Part shown: one piece after another, positions 25,237 to 33,991 of the stretch | How positions within the stretch are numbered: the first letter of the stretch is position 1 | Layout of the letters: each line of letters starts with the position of its first letter | Position numbers and translations under genes: made by a program | The notes under the pieces: model-generated | What the model saw: only the letters and a program-made list of their open reading frames with translations | What the model was told of the DNA's origin: nothing | The model's database searches: none | From: Alphaproteobacteria bacterium | GTDB taxonomy: Bacteria; Pseudomonadota; Alphaproteobacteria; Rhizobiales; Aestuariivirgaceae | NCBI GenBank assembly: GCA_024640405.1 | Contig: JAHEFB010000011.1 | Coordinates: 43,454-92,670 of the forward strand | Reading direction: 5' to 3' | Length of the DNA: 49,217 bases

Positions 25237-26756
25237 GATTTGCGGTCCTTCCGCGACCAGTCGAAATGGGCAGCCTCGGTGGGCCAGGGCACGCCGGATT
25301 TGGTGCCCGTGTTGGTCTGGCCCGCCAGGACATGATCGCTCTGGATGGCTTTGGTTCCCTTGCGGGCATCCTCCAGCAGCATCACATGTTTCATGTGGCC
25401 ACCGAGCGCTTCGTAGTCTTCCCGGCGCATGGTGAATTCGATGGGCGCCACCAGCGCCGGTGTAGGCACATATCCAAAGGCATTGTCCGGCAATTGCGTC
25501 ACATCGGACATGATGGTGATACCGCCGCCGGGCCAGACATAGGCCGGCGCGCCACCGCAGGTAATCCGGGTCAAAGCATGCTTGACCGACCGCGTCAGTT
25601 TTACGGGGTTTTCAGTTACCCCTGCGCGCAACGATCCGCCGGCGCCGCCCATGAACAGCACCGTGCACAAGGCAGGTTCACAATTTTCCTCAATCAGACC
25701 TACCGACTTCATCAGCCGCTCGGGCATATCATGCTCGACAGGTTTAAGGTCAGCATCCAGTTCGTAATATGCAAACTGTTCACCGGTGGTCGACACCATA
25801 AGCAGTGACTGGCCCTGTTTTGCGAATTTCGGATTGAAGTCTCCCAGGATGGTCAGCGGATCGTCAACGTTGGTACCGCCCCAGCCGGTTCCCGGGTCCG
25901 CCACCTGGAAATAGCGGCCCGGCGTTGACCGCCGGCCCCTCACCTTGATGCCCGTAGGCTGCCAGTTCAGAACCTTGCCCGCCTGATGTTCGGAAATGAC
26001 GCCGGTGATATGGTCGTCCACAACAACGACCTCATCCACCAGACCCTGCCATTGCGACGCGAACATGCCAACCGTGGCAGAGCCACAACCGACCCGCATT
26101 CGTTCTTCGCGGACACCGTTCACGATTGGCGCGGCACCGGCCTCGATCACAATGGTGGAACCGCCGTCAATTGTGGCTTCAACCGCCTTGCCGTTGCACA
26201 GATCCAGCAGTGCCTGGCAAGTGACGCGGCCTTCTTTCTTGCCGCCGCCGGTCAGGTGGTGCACACCGCCAAGCGACAACATCTGCGAGCCATACTCCGC
26301 CGTCGTCACGTGACCGACCGGCTCATCAGCAACACGTACGAGACTGCGCTCCGGACCCAGGTGCCGGTCGGTATCGATCTTTACCTTCACACCGCAATAG
26401 GAAAAGATGCCTTCGGTTACCACCGTGATCATGTCGATGCCTTCGACTTCGCGTGACACGATAAACGGGGCCGGTTTGTAGTCCGGATAGGTTGTGCCGG
26501 CTCCGATTGCCGTTACAAAGCTGTCATCGGGATTGATGAGTTCACCATCCCAGTCCGGCCCCTTGTCGAGAAACGGAACCACCTCACCGCCTGCCTCGAT
26601 GGTCTTGTCAATGATCACCAGCGGATCGACACGCACCAGATTGCCGTTTTCGTTGGCATAGCGATCGCAGGCACCGGAGCGGCCAGGCGCTATGTAGCAC
26701 ATGACCGGGCAGGCATCACAGCGGATCTTGTCACCTTGTTTTGCCGGCTCAGCCAA
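25233..26756 (-). CDS. 6-Hydroxynicotinate reductase homologue
   Basis: 507 residues from a TTG at 26756, which overlaps the hydroxylase stop by eight bases and has AAGAGG about seven bases upstream; a longer frame to 26846 would overlap by nearly 100 bases. The N-terminus carries four cysteines, C13-x2-C16-x3-C20-x9-C30, suited to one 4Fe-4S cluster. The rest is rich in glycine loops (GGVHHLTGGGKKEGR, RVGCGSATVGMFA at 221-233, GGAPAYVWPGGGITIMSD at 401-418). The studied clostridial-type enzyme reduces 6-hydroxynicotinate to tetrahydro-oxonicotinate and holds covalent flavin and FeS clusters. The substrate here is not proven; I rely on remembered family annotation. Confidence 0.72.
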   Translation of the reverse strand: MAEPAKQGDKIRCDACPVMCYIAPGRSGACDRYANENGNLVRVDPLVIIDKTIEAGGEVVPFLDKGPDWDGELINPDDSFVTAIGAGTTYPDYKPAPFIVSREVEGIDMITVVTEGIFSYCGVKVKIDTDRHLGPERSLVRVADEPVGHVTTAEYGSQMLSLGGVHHLTGGGKKEGRVTCQALLDLCNGKAVEATIDGGSTIVIEAGAAPIVNGVREERMRVGCGSATVGMFASQWQGLVDEVVVVDDHITGVISEHQAGKVLNWQPTGIKVRGRRSTPGRYFQVADPGTGWGGTNVDDPLTILGDFNPKFAKQGQSLLMVSTTGEQFAYYELDADLKPVEHDMPERLMKSVGLIEENCEPALCTVLFMGGAGGSLRAGVTENPVKLTRSVKHALTRITCGGAPAYVWPGGGITIMSDVTQLPDNAFGYVPTPALVAPIEFTMRREDYEALGGHMKHVMLLEDARKGTKAIQSDHVLAGQTNTGTKSGVPWPTEAAHFDWSRKDRKS

Positions 26757-29505
26757 TGGTCGATACCTCTTGCAGTGCGGCCAGTACCTTGTCGGGCGTG
26801 GCCGGCAAGTGACGTATACTGGCACCTGTTGCGTCGCGGATTGCATTCAGTATGGCCGGTGCGGTCGGGATCAGCACGTGCTCCCCCAGGCCCTTGGCAC
26901 CATAGGGGCCATGCGGATCCGGCACCTCGATGATGATGGACTTGACCTCCGGCATGTCGCCAATGGTCGGAATCAGGTAATCGTGCAGGTTCTCGGTGCG
27001 GCCCGGCTGGAAGTCTTCCATCAGCGCCATGCCGATACCCTGTGCCACACCCCCTTCAATCTGGCCTTCCACCAGTAACGGGTTGATGGCCCTGCCAACA
27101 TCATGCGCCGCGGTCACGCGATCCAGTTGAACCGTGCCAAGCCTGGTATCGACGGTCAGTTCCATCATCTGGGCACCGTAGCCAAACACCGCATAAGGTG
27201 AACCCTGGCCGTTCGCATCCAGTGGTGAGGTGGGCGGGTCATAGGTTTCCTGCGCCTTGAACACGTAGCCATCAGCATCCGGCACCAGTTCACCGAGATC
27301 AATGCGGCGTTCGCTATTTCCATCGGTGATGACAAGTGTGCGTCCATCGATGCCGATGACCGCCTGATCGGACACATTGGCGTGCCGCAGCACACTTGCA
27401 CGCAAGGCTTCGCCTGACAGCTTGCTGGCGTTACCGGATACGAATGTCTGGCGCGACGCCGATGTCTTGCCTGCATCCGGCGTAATCGCCGTGTCCGCTG
27501 ACTGCAGGGATATAGCTGCGGCCGGTACGCCCAGTGCGTCTGCTGCAATTTGCACCATTACCGTACTGGAGCCCTGTCCGATATCAACGGCACCTTGATG
27601 GAGCACAATCCGGCCATCCGGCCTTATTCCAATCTTCATGGTTGACGGATTGGGCAATGAGGTGTTTCCGCAACCATACCAGCAGGTTCCCAAACCGACG
27701 CCTTTTCGCAGATGGGAGCCGGTCAGGTTGAAGTCGAAGGCCCGCCTGTTTGCCTGCCGCCAGGGTTCCTGCAGTGCCTCGAGGCAAGCCTTGATGCCGA
27801 CCCCGCTGTCAAATACTTGGCCGGTTGCCGTCGGCAACCCGTTGTCAAGCGCGTTGATCAGTCGAAACTCCAGCCTGTCTATTCCTGCCGCATCGGCCAA
27901 TTCGTCAAACACACATTCCTGCGCGATGGCAGACTGCGGGACACCAAACCCCCGGAATGCTCCGGATGGCGGACAGTTGGAGTGTACCGCAACAGAATGG
28001 GCACGGTAGTTGGTCATATAAAACGGCCCGGATGCATGCACCGGCACACGATTGGCAACCGTTGGGCCCCAACTGGCATAGGCGCCGGTATTGAAGTATC
28101 CCTTGAACTCAAATCCGGTAATCCTGCCCTTATCATCACAACCTGCCTTCAGCGTGATCTCGCTGGGATGGCGCTTGGTAGACGAGCGCATGGATTCCTG
28201 GCGCGTGTAAACGATGCCGCAAGGCCGGCGCAGCTTCCAGGCCGCGAGAGCAATGTAAGGCTGCATGGAGATGTCCAGCTTCGAGCCAAAACCACCCCCG
28301 CAGGCGGTCGGTGCAATACGAACCTGCTCCGGCGGCAAATCCATGATGGCGGCCATGGCGTCCCTGTCCATGTGCGGCGCCTGGGTAGAGGCATGGATTG
28401 TAATCGTGTCACCGTCGCGAACCGCCCAGCCTGCCTCGGGTTCTATGTAGGCATGTTCGATAAACGGTGTCGAATAGCTGCGTTCAATGACATGAGTTGC
28501 TTCGGCAAGGCCAGCCAATGCATTGCCTTTCCGAACCAAACCTTCAACCATGATGTTGCCTGCGCGGGTGACATGCAATTGCGACGCGCCCGTCGCCAAC
28601 GCCTCCCCGCAAAAAAGTGCATGTGGAAGTTCCTGCCACGAAACCGGGAAATGCTCGACAGACAGATCTGCAATGGCCCCGGGCTCGCCGACAATCATGG
28701 CTACAGCTTCACCGCGATAGCGGGTTTCAGCTTCGGCAAACACCGGCTGATCTGCAAACTGCGGGATGACGCCATGCAGATTCGCGCCCGGTATGTCCTT
28801 GGCTGTCATCACAGCAAGCATACCGGGGTGTGTTTCCAGGAACCGGTCAATATCGCCCAGTTCAAATGCCGCGCGATGATGTGGCGAGCGGATGAGCTTG
28901 GCCATCATTGCATTCGCCGGAATGCCATCGGCACCAAATCGCTCCTGTCCGTTCACTTTCGGAATACCGTCGACCCGGCGCAGGGGCTGGCCAACCGCGT
29001 GCCGGGATGCATCAACCACTGGCACGCTGTTTGAACCCGCAGCAAACAGCACCGCATCGACAATCTTGGCGTAGCCGGTGCAACGGCACAGCACCCCACC
29101 CAGCGCATCTTCCACATCACTACGCGCAGGGCTGGCGGTTCCCGCCAACAACGCAGCAGCACTCATAAGCATGCCGGGCGTGCAGATACCACACTGAGCT
29201 GCCCCGAACTGCAGAAAGGCTTCCTGGAGCCGGCTCAGACTGCCATTGGAGTTCAGGCCTTCGACCGTGGTAATTTTTGACCCGTTTACCTGGCCTATGG
29301 CTGTAAGGCATGCACATACCGGTTCTCCGTCCACCAGAACTGTGCAGGCTCCGCAATCGCCCGCGTCGCACCCGACCTTGGTTCCAGCCAGCCCGAATTC
29401 CTCCCGCAACACACCTGACAGACGCTTATGAGGCGCACTGGCAACTGCGGCTTCCCTGCCGTTGATGCTCACGACCATAAGCGGAGACTGAACGTGGCGG
29501 TTCAT
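26749..29505 (-). CDS. Xanthine-dehydrogenase-family hydroxylase, fused FeS and molybdopterin subunits
   Basis: 918 residues. Residues 1-165 are a 2x[2Fe-2S] domain with Cys46, 51, 54 and 64 or 66 (plant-type cluster) and Cys105, 108, 140, 142 (GAAQCGICTPG, GVLCRCTGYAKIVDA). From about 170 on it is the large Mo-cofactor subunit, with FGADGIPANAMMAKL, ACGGGFGSKLDIS and the catalytic Glu875 in GAKGLGEHVLIP. These enzymes hydroxylate N-heteroaromatic rings next to nitrogen using water. Small and large subunits are usually separate, so the fusion is notable. ATG 29505 overlaps the FAD-subunit stop (ATGA). Confidence 0.92.
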   Translation of the reverse strand: MNRHVQSPLMVVSINGREAAVASAPHKRLSGVLREEFGLAGTKVGCDAGDCGACTVLVDGEPVCACLTAIGQVNGSKITTVEGLNSNGSLSRLQEAFLQFGAAQCGICTPGMLMSAAALLAGTASPARSDVEDALGGVLCRCTGYAKIVDAVLFAAGSNSVPVVDASRHAVGQPLRRVDGIPKVNGQERFGADGIPANAMMAKLIRSPHHRAAFELGDIDRFLETHPGMLAVMTAKDIPGANLHGVIPQFADQPVFAEAETRYRGEAVAMIVGEPGAIADLSVEHFPVSWQELPHALFCGEALATGASQLHVTRAGNIMVEGLVRKGNALAGLAEATHVIERSYSTPFIEHAYIEPEAGWAVRDGDTITIHASTQAPHMDRDAMAAIMDLPPEQVRIAPTACGGGFGSKLDISMQPYIALAAWKLRRPCGIVYTRQESMRSSTKRHPSEITLKAGCDDKGRITGFEFKGYFNTGAYASWGPTVANRVPVHASGPFYMTNYRAHSVAVHSNCPPSGAFRGFGVPQSAIAQECVFDELADAAGIDRLEFRLINALDNGLPTATGQVFDSGVGIKACLEALQEPWRQANRRAFDFNLTGSHLRKGVGLGTCWYGCGNTSLPNPSTMKIGIRPDGRIVLHQGAVDIGQGSSTVMVQIAADALGVPAAAISLQSADTAITPDAGKTSASRQTFVSGNASKLSGEALRASVLRHANVSDQAVIGIDGRTLVITDGNSERRIDLGELVPDADGYVFKAQETYDPPTSPLDANGQGSPYAVFGYGAQMMELTVDTRLGTVQLDRVTAAHDVGRAINPLLVEGQIEGGVAQGIGMALMEDFQPGRTENLHDYLIPTIGDMPEVKSIIIEVPDPHGPYGAKGLGEHVLIPTAPAILNAIRDATGASIRHLPATPDKVLAALQEVSTIG

Positions 29506-30353
29506 GCCTGTCCCTCTACACAAAGAGCAATGGTACGGCGTACCCCCTCGAGTGCCGCCTGCATCCGGTATAGGCCGGGCGCGCGAACATCATCGATCGG
29601 GGACAGGTTATCCAGATGTCGAGCTTCGGGTATCAGACCAATATCCGTCAATTTCCGTCCGGCCAGATCATTTTCAAGCCCGGGCAGCCGCTGCGCGACC
29701 ACCGAACAGGCACCGACGCTTATGGCTGCGTTTCGAACCAGGTTTTTGTCGTCGGTCTCGATGCGCGCAGCAATCATGGCAATTGAAATGACTAGGTAGC
29801 GGCGGGCACCGAGTTTGAAAAAGGCTGATTTTCCCCGCGCGGCTGTGTCGGGAATGAAAATTCCGGTGACGATTTCATCCGGTTGACGTGCAGTGTGGCG
29901 ATTACCTTTCAGGAAATCACGCAAGGTCATGCGCCGGGTTGTGCGACGCGAAGTCAGCTCGACTTCCGCATCCAGCACCAACAGCGGCGGCACGCCATCG
30001 GCAGCAGGTGAAGCATTGCAGATGTTGCCAACAATGGTTGCGCGATTTTGTATTTGTAGCGAGCCAACCTCGCGCGCCGCCTGTTTGAGGCAATCGAATG
30101 AAGCCGGCAGATAATCTGCACGCAACAGTTCGGTCCAGGTGGCAAGTGCGCCCACGCGCCAGCCGCCTCTGTCATCGTCGTATGAAATTCCACGCAACGC
30201 CTCTATGCGCGAAATATCGAGCACCGAATTTGCAACCGGGGCTTCGCCAAGACCCGGGTAGAAGTCCGTCCCACCGGCAAGCATGACCCAAGCATCTGCG
30301 GCAAGGAGCTCGACAGCTTCCTCTACAGACGTGGGTTGTGCGTAGTTTACCAT
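29502..30353 (-). CDS. FAD-binding subunit of the molybdenum hydroxylase
   Basis: 283 residues of the CoxM/XdhB type. The FAD motif AGGTDFYPG is at residues 26-34, and IVGNICNASPAADGVPPLL near 107-125 binds the second part of FAD. The C-terminal CO_deh_flav_C domain includes FKLGARRYLVISIAM. ATG 30353 is preferred because AAGGA lies five bases upstream; an ATG two codons earlier lacks spacing. It is first in the eleven-gene operon and passes electrons from the FeS centres to an acceptor. No maturation gene (CoxI/XdhC type) is in the window. Confidence 0.92.
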   Translation of the reverse strand: MVNYAQPTSVEEAVELLAADAWVMLAGGTDFYPGLGEAPVANSVLDISRIEALRGISYDDDRGGWRVGALATWTELLRADYLPASFDCLKQAAREVGSLQIQNRATIVGNICNASPAADGVPPLLVLDAEVELTSRRTTRRMTLRDFLKGNRHTARQPDEIVTGIFIPDTAARGKSAFFKLGARRYLVISIAMIAARIETDDKNLVRNAAISVGACSVVAQRLPGLENDLAGRKLTDIGLIPEARHLDNLSPIDDVRAPGLYRMQAALEGVRRTIALCVEGQA

Positions 30354-30368
30354 GCCCATCCTTTTTGT

Positions 30369-30442
30369 TTGTACACTAATGATAAGGCTGGATTTCAAAT
30401 GGAGTCAATCACTGTCTTTACCGGCACCCATTTGCTGTACAG
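30369..30442. promoter_or_regulatory. Candidate GntR-type operator sites
   Basis: TTGTACACTAA at 30369-30379 abuts the -10 of the operon promoter, and a palindromic CTGTACAG lies at 30435-30442 upstream of the -35. Both carry the TGTACA core typical of FadR-subfamily GntR operators. Placement over the start site fits repression relieved by the substrate. No regulator gene is adjacent in the window. Confidence 0.4.
30379..30408 (-). promoter_or_regulatory. Promoter of the N-heterocycle operon
   Basis: On minus: TTGACT (30408-30403), 18 bases, TATCAT (30384-30379), each 5 of 6 to the sigma-70 consensus. It lies 26 bases before the first start codon of the operon. It is the only good promoter I see ahead of the eleven genes. 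Confidence 0.65.
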
Positions 30443-30549
30443 AAGGAATTGAACCATATGCCGCACAGCTTCGTTAAAAGGCAGCAATCTGAGTTCAACA
30501 CATCGCCGGTCAGCCGGTCAGACAGGTCTGCGCCGGGAGCCGCACATAC

Positions 30550-31890
30550 ATGACAAGCCTTTCCATCGCTGTTGTCGGATCAGGTATTTCTTCGCTGTCT
30601 GCAGCCTGGCACCTGTCCCGGCGACACCGCGTGACAGTCTTTGAACGGGAAGATCGCCTTGGCGGCCATTCCAACACGGTGAATGCATATACCCATGATG
30701 GCCCTGTGCCGGTCGACACAGGGTTTATTGTTTTCAATCCGCAAAGTTACCCGAACCTCGTGGCTCTTTTCGACATGCTGAATATTGCGACGCCATCCAC
30801 AAACATGACTTTTTCGGCATCACTGGCTGACGGTGAGTATGAATATTCCGGCAGTGGTGCCCGCGGATTGTTCGGTCAGGCTTCCAACCTCACCTCGCCC
30901 ATGCACTGGCGTATGATTGTCGACATACGCCGATTTTTCAGACAGGCCGCCGACGCAAAGGCCACTGATCTGGAGATGTCATTGGGCCGCTGGTTGAAAC
31001 GCAACAATTACAGTGAGGCGTTTGTCAGCAACCACCTGACGCCGATGGCTGCGGCAATCTGGTCCACACCGTCTGCAGGTGTGCTGGATTTTCCGGCAGC
31101 CAGTTTCATGCGCTTCTTTGCAAATCACGGTCTGCTGAAGGTTCGCAACCGGCCCAGTTGGCGCACGGTTGCCGGCGGCTCCAGAAAATACGTGACAAAA
31201 CTCGTTGCCGACGGACAGTTTGAGGTGCGAACAAATTGTGCGGTTACCGGCGCAACCCGCCACACTCATGGCGTCACCGTCCGGGATTGCCACGGGAAGG
31301 CCCACCAGTTTGATCACCTGGTAATCGGATCCCACGCAGACGAGGCGCTTGCCCTGCTTGATGACGCCGATGCGATGGAGCAAGGCATGCTCGGCAAATT
31401 CACCTATTCGCCCAACCACGCCGTCCTGCATACCGACCCGAGCCAGATGCCCAAACGGCGAAGGCTCTGGTCAAGCTGGAACTACATTGAACGCAGTGAT
31501 GCGCTCGGACAAAACCAGTTGACGGTTTCATACTGGATGAACGCATTGCAACCACTGAAGACAGACACCAACCTATTTGTCACGTTGAACCCGGCCACGG
31601 CCGTTGAACCCTCCAGAACCCTGGCCCGGTTCACGTATTCCCACCCTGTTTTCAATACTGCGGCGATGAGCGCGCAGCGGGATTTATGGGAATTGCAGGG
31701 ACGGCGCAGAACATGGTTCTGCGGCAGCTATTTTGGCTATGGTTTTCATGAGGACGCGCTGCAATCGGGGCTTGCAGTTGCTGAAGATCTGACTGGACTG
31801 TCAAGACCATGGAAAGTAGCAAATCCGTCGGGCCGAATTTGCCGAAAACCTTCGCAACCGATTGAACCGATACGCGAGGCGGCGGAATGA
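30550..31890 (+). CDS. FAD-dependent amine-oxidase-like protein (COG2907 type)
   Basis: 446 residues with a dinucleotide-binding start VVGSGISSLSAAWHL at 8-22 and FEREDRLGGHSNTV near 37, the flavin amine oxidase pattern, and a C-terminal FCGSYFGYGFHEDALQSG that closes the FAD site. This family nearly always travels with DUF1365 and a CFA-synthase-like methyltransferase, as here. In Rhodobacter such genes take part in the singlet-oxygen response and in making methylated or furan fatty acids, probably as a desaturase acting on a methylated acyl chain. It begins a three-gene run and overlaps the next gene by four bases. Confidence 0.83.
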   Translation: MTSLSIAVVGSGISSLSAAWHLSRRHRVTVFEREDRLGGHSNTVNAYTHDGPVPVDTGFIVFNPQSYPNLVALFDMLNIATPSTNMTFSASLADGEYEYSGSGARGLFGQASNLTSPMHWRMIVDIRRFFRQAADAKATDLEMSLGRWLKRNNYSEAFVSNHLTPMAAAIWSTPSAGVLDFPAASFMRFFANHGLLKVRNRPSWRTVAGGSRKYVTKLVADGQFEVRTNCAVTGATRHTHGVTVRDCHGKAHQFDHLVIGSHADEALALLDDADAMEQGMLGKFTYSPNHAVLHTDPSQMPKRRRLWSSWNYIERSDALGQNQLTVSYWMNALQPLKTDTNLFVTLNPATAVEPSRTLARFTYSHPVFNTAAMSAQRDLWELQGRRRTWFCGSYFGYGFHEDALQSGLAVAEDLTGLSRPWKVANPSGRICRKPSQPIEPIREAAE

Positions 31891-32678
31891 CCCTCCCCCA
31901 ACCCAAGGCCGCAATCTATCACGGCACAGTAGTGCATAAGCGGTTCACTCCGGTAAGACACCGGCTTTCCTATCGTGTTTTCAGCGTGTTGCTGCCGCTG
32001 GACCGCCTGAATGAAGTATGCGAACGCACCCGGTTTCTGTCTTACAACCGTTGCAATCTGGTGTCCTTTAATGACCTTGATCATGGACTGCGCGACGGAT
32101 CCAGTGTGGCGGATTTCGTCACACAAACCATGCAAACCGGAGGCATAGATGTTGCGTCGTGCAGGTTGTTCGTCCTGTGCTATCCCAGAATACTCGGCTA
32201 CTGCTTCAATCCGCTGACCACCTACTACGCGGTTACAGCGGACGGACAGGTAGCAGGCATGTTGTACGAGGTGTCCAATACCTTCGGGGAACACACCCAC
32301 TATCTGGTCGGACGCGGCAAAACCCGTGACGGCACGCTGGCGCAAAAGTGCAGAAAAGCTTTCCACGTCTCACCGTTCAACCAGACCGACGGGGATTATG
32401 GTTTCCGGATTACGCTACCAGGTGAGACAGCCTGTGTCGGGGTGTCCCTGCGGCGCCAGGGCAAGGCCATCCTGAATGCCTATTTCAAGGGAGAAAAGAC
32501 CGAGTTGACATCTGCTGGTCTGTTGTCGGCGGTGGCCAGGCAACCATTGATGACATGGAAAATCATTGCAGGCATCCATTTCGAGGCCTTGCAGCTGTGG
32601 TTGAAGGGATTGAAATTGCACCGCAAACCGGTTTTTGGCGGCCTAAAAGTGCATGGGACGGAAAGATTTGAAAAATGA
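31887..32678 (+). CDS. DUF1365 family protein
   Basis: 263 residues. Characteristic motifs are HGTVVHKRFTPVRHRLSYRV at the N-terminus (20 residues), FNPLTTYYAV near 110, EVSNTFGEHTHYLV near 130 and KAFHVSPFNQTDGDY near 155. Its biochemistry is unknown to me; its constant partners point to membrane-lipid modification. The C-terminal part has a hydrophobic or amphipathic segment (ALQLWLKGLKLH) that could bind the membrane. It is translationally coupled on both sides by four-base overlaps. Confidence 0.87.
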   Translation: MTLPQPKAAIYHGTVVHKRFTPVRHRLSYRVFSVLLPLDRLNEVCERTRFLSYNRCNLVSFNDLDHGLRDGSSVADFVTQTMQTGGIDVASCRLFVLCYPRILGYCFNPLTTYYAVTADGQVAGMLYEVSNTFGEHTHYLVGRGKTRDGTLAQKCRKAFHVSPFNQTDGDYGFRITLPGETACVGVSLRRQGKAILNAYFKGEKTELTSAGLLSAVARQPLMTWKIIAGIHFEALQLWLKGLKLHRKPVFGGLKVHGTERFEK

Positions 32679-33910
32679 GTGACGAACTGCTTCATGCAGG
32701 GCCGCGACCGGCAAGGCCCCGGCGCGGACTGACCGGTAGAGTGCTTGAATTTCTGGGCAGGCGTATGGTGGGCGACCGGCTGAATGGGCAACTCAGACTG
32801 ACCCTTCCCGACGGGCACCGGATTGTGCTCGGTCAAAAATCTTCAGGCTCTACTGATGCGGATCTGACAATCAACTCCTACCGGGTGCTGGAAAAGTGTA
32901 TCCGGCGCGGGTCGATCGGCTTTGGTGAAGCGTATATGGCAGGCTTCCTTGACTGCAATGATCTTGTGGCGCTGTTTAGATATTTCCTCGCCAACCGCAG
33001 GGCATTTCACGCAGCAGGCGGCTCGTTGTTCAAGGTGCGGACCGGCGACAAGCTGGCTCACCGGCGGCGCAAAAACACCCTTGCGGGCAGTCGCCGCAAC
33101 ATCCAAGCGCATTACGACATGGGCAACGATTTTTATGCCCATTGGCTTGATTCAACCATGACCTATTCAAGCGCCCTGTTCGAAGGCAGAAGCACCGATC
33201 TTGAACAGGCACAACGCGACAAATACGCCCGCGTCCTGGAACTGGCCAACTTGCGACATGGCGCAACGATACTGGAGATCGGATGCGGCTGGGGAGGTAT
33301 GGCGGAACATGCAGGTCTTGCCGGTCATCGGGTCAAAGGTATCACTCTGTCTGCAAGGCAACTGGAATTCGCCAATCAAAGGATAAGGGCACAGGATCTG
33401 ACCGGGAAGGTTTCGCTGGCGCTGCAAGACTATCGTCAGGCACAAGGCCGGTATGACGCCATCGTGTCAATCGAGATGATCGAGGCAGTGGGAGAAGATA
33501 ACTGGCCGGCCTATTTCGCTGCATTGTCCCGCATGCTGAAACCCGGCGGACGTGCGGTGATACAGGCCATTACCATCTCACCGGAACACTTCGGCCGTTA
33601 CCGGGCCAAAGTCGATTTCATTCAGAGATATGTTTTTCCAGGCGGTATGTTGCCGAGTGAAAATGCCATTGCAGAACACGCGGCTGGGCAGGGCATGACC
33701 TTGCTGCGAACGTCCAGATTCGGCACCGACTACGCCAGAACCCTGCAATTGTGGCGGCATCGTTTCAATGCAAACTGGAACAATATCGCACCACTGGGCT
33801 ATGACGAAAAATTCAAACGCCTGTGGCTGTACTACCTGACGTATTGCGAGGCTGGCTTCGCGGACGGAGCAATTGATGTCGGGTTTTACGTGATCAGCAA
33901 GGACGCATGA
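32675..33910 (+). CDS. Cyclopropane-fatty-acyl-phospholipid synthase-like methyltransferase
   Basis: 411 residues. An N-terminal lipid-binding region is followed by QAHYDMGNDFYAHWLDSTMTY, the CFA-synthase signature (QAHYDMGNDFY), and the SAM site LEIGCGWGG at 200-208. Later blocks are YDAIVSIEMIEAVGEDNW, KVDFIQRYVFPGG and the C-terminal YLTYCEAGF. The enzyme transfers a methyl from SAM to double bonds of membrane phospholipid acyl chains, giving cyclopropane or methylated chains. With the two preceding genes it forms a lipid-modification unit. A sigma-E-like promoter starts directly after its stop. Confidence 0.92.
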   Translation: MSDELLHAGPRPARPRRGLTGRVLEFLGRRMVGDRLNGQLRLTLPDGHRIVLGQKSSGSTDADLTINSYRVLEKCIRRGSIGFGEAYMAGFLDCNDLVALFRYFLANRRAFHAAGGSLFKVRTGDKLAHRRRKNTLAGSRRNIQAHYDMGNDFYAHWLDSTMTYSSALFEGRSTDLEQAQRDKYARVLELANLRHGATILEIGCGWGGMAEHAGLAGHRVKGITLSARQLEFANQRIRAQDLTGKVSLALQDYRQAQGRYDAIVSIEMIEAVGEDNWPAYFAALSRMLKPGGRAVIQAITISPEHFGRYRAKVDFIQRYVFPGGMLPSENAIAEHAAGQGMTLLRTSRFGTDYARTLQLWRHRFNANWNNIAPLGYDEKFKRLWLYYLTYCEAGFADGAIDVGFYVISKDA

Positions 33911-33941
33911 TGATCCAATGACGGGGTCGCTTCGTTAGCTG
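33911..33941 (+). promoter_or_regulatory. Candidate sigma-E promoter before the DUF3833 gene
   Basis: TGATCC at 33911-33916, then TAGCTG at 33936-33941 with a 19-base spacer (TTAGCT with 18). The -35 is identical to that of the rpoE promoter in this window, whose spacer is 18 and -10 is TAGATC. It would give the DUF3833 gene its own stress-induced transcript. Confidence 0.5.
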
Positions 33942-33991
33942 TACCAACACCTTATTTTCACACGATAAATTCCACAATCGGGACACAAGCA

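Noticed and set aside
26757..26846. N-terminal extension of the reductase homologue
   Set aside because: It would overlap the upstream hydroxylase by almost 100 bases and encodes a basic, motif-free segment; the TTG at 26756 has a ribosome site and an eight-base overlap like its neighbours.
27712..29034. 440-codon open frame on plus inside the hydroxylase gene
   Set aside because: It is antisense to a gene with full cofactor motifs, contains scattered Cys, His and Arg without pattern, and has no ribosome site.
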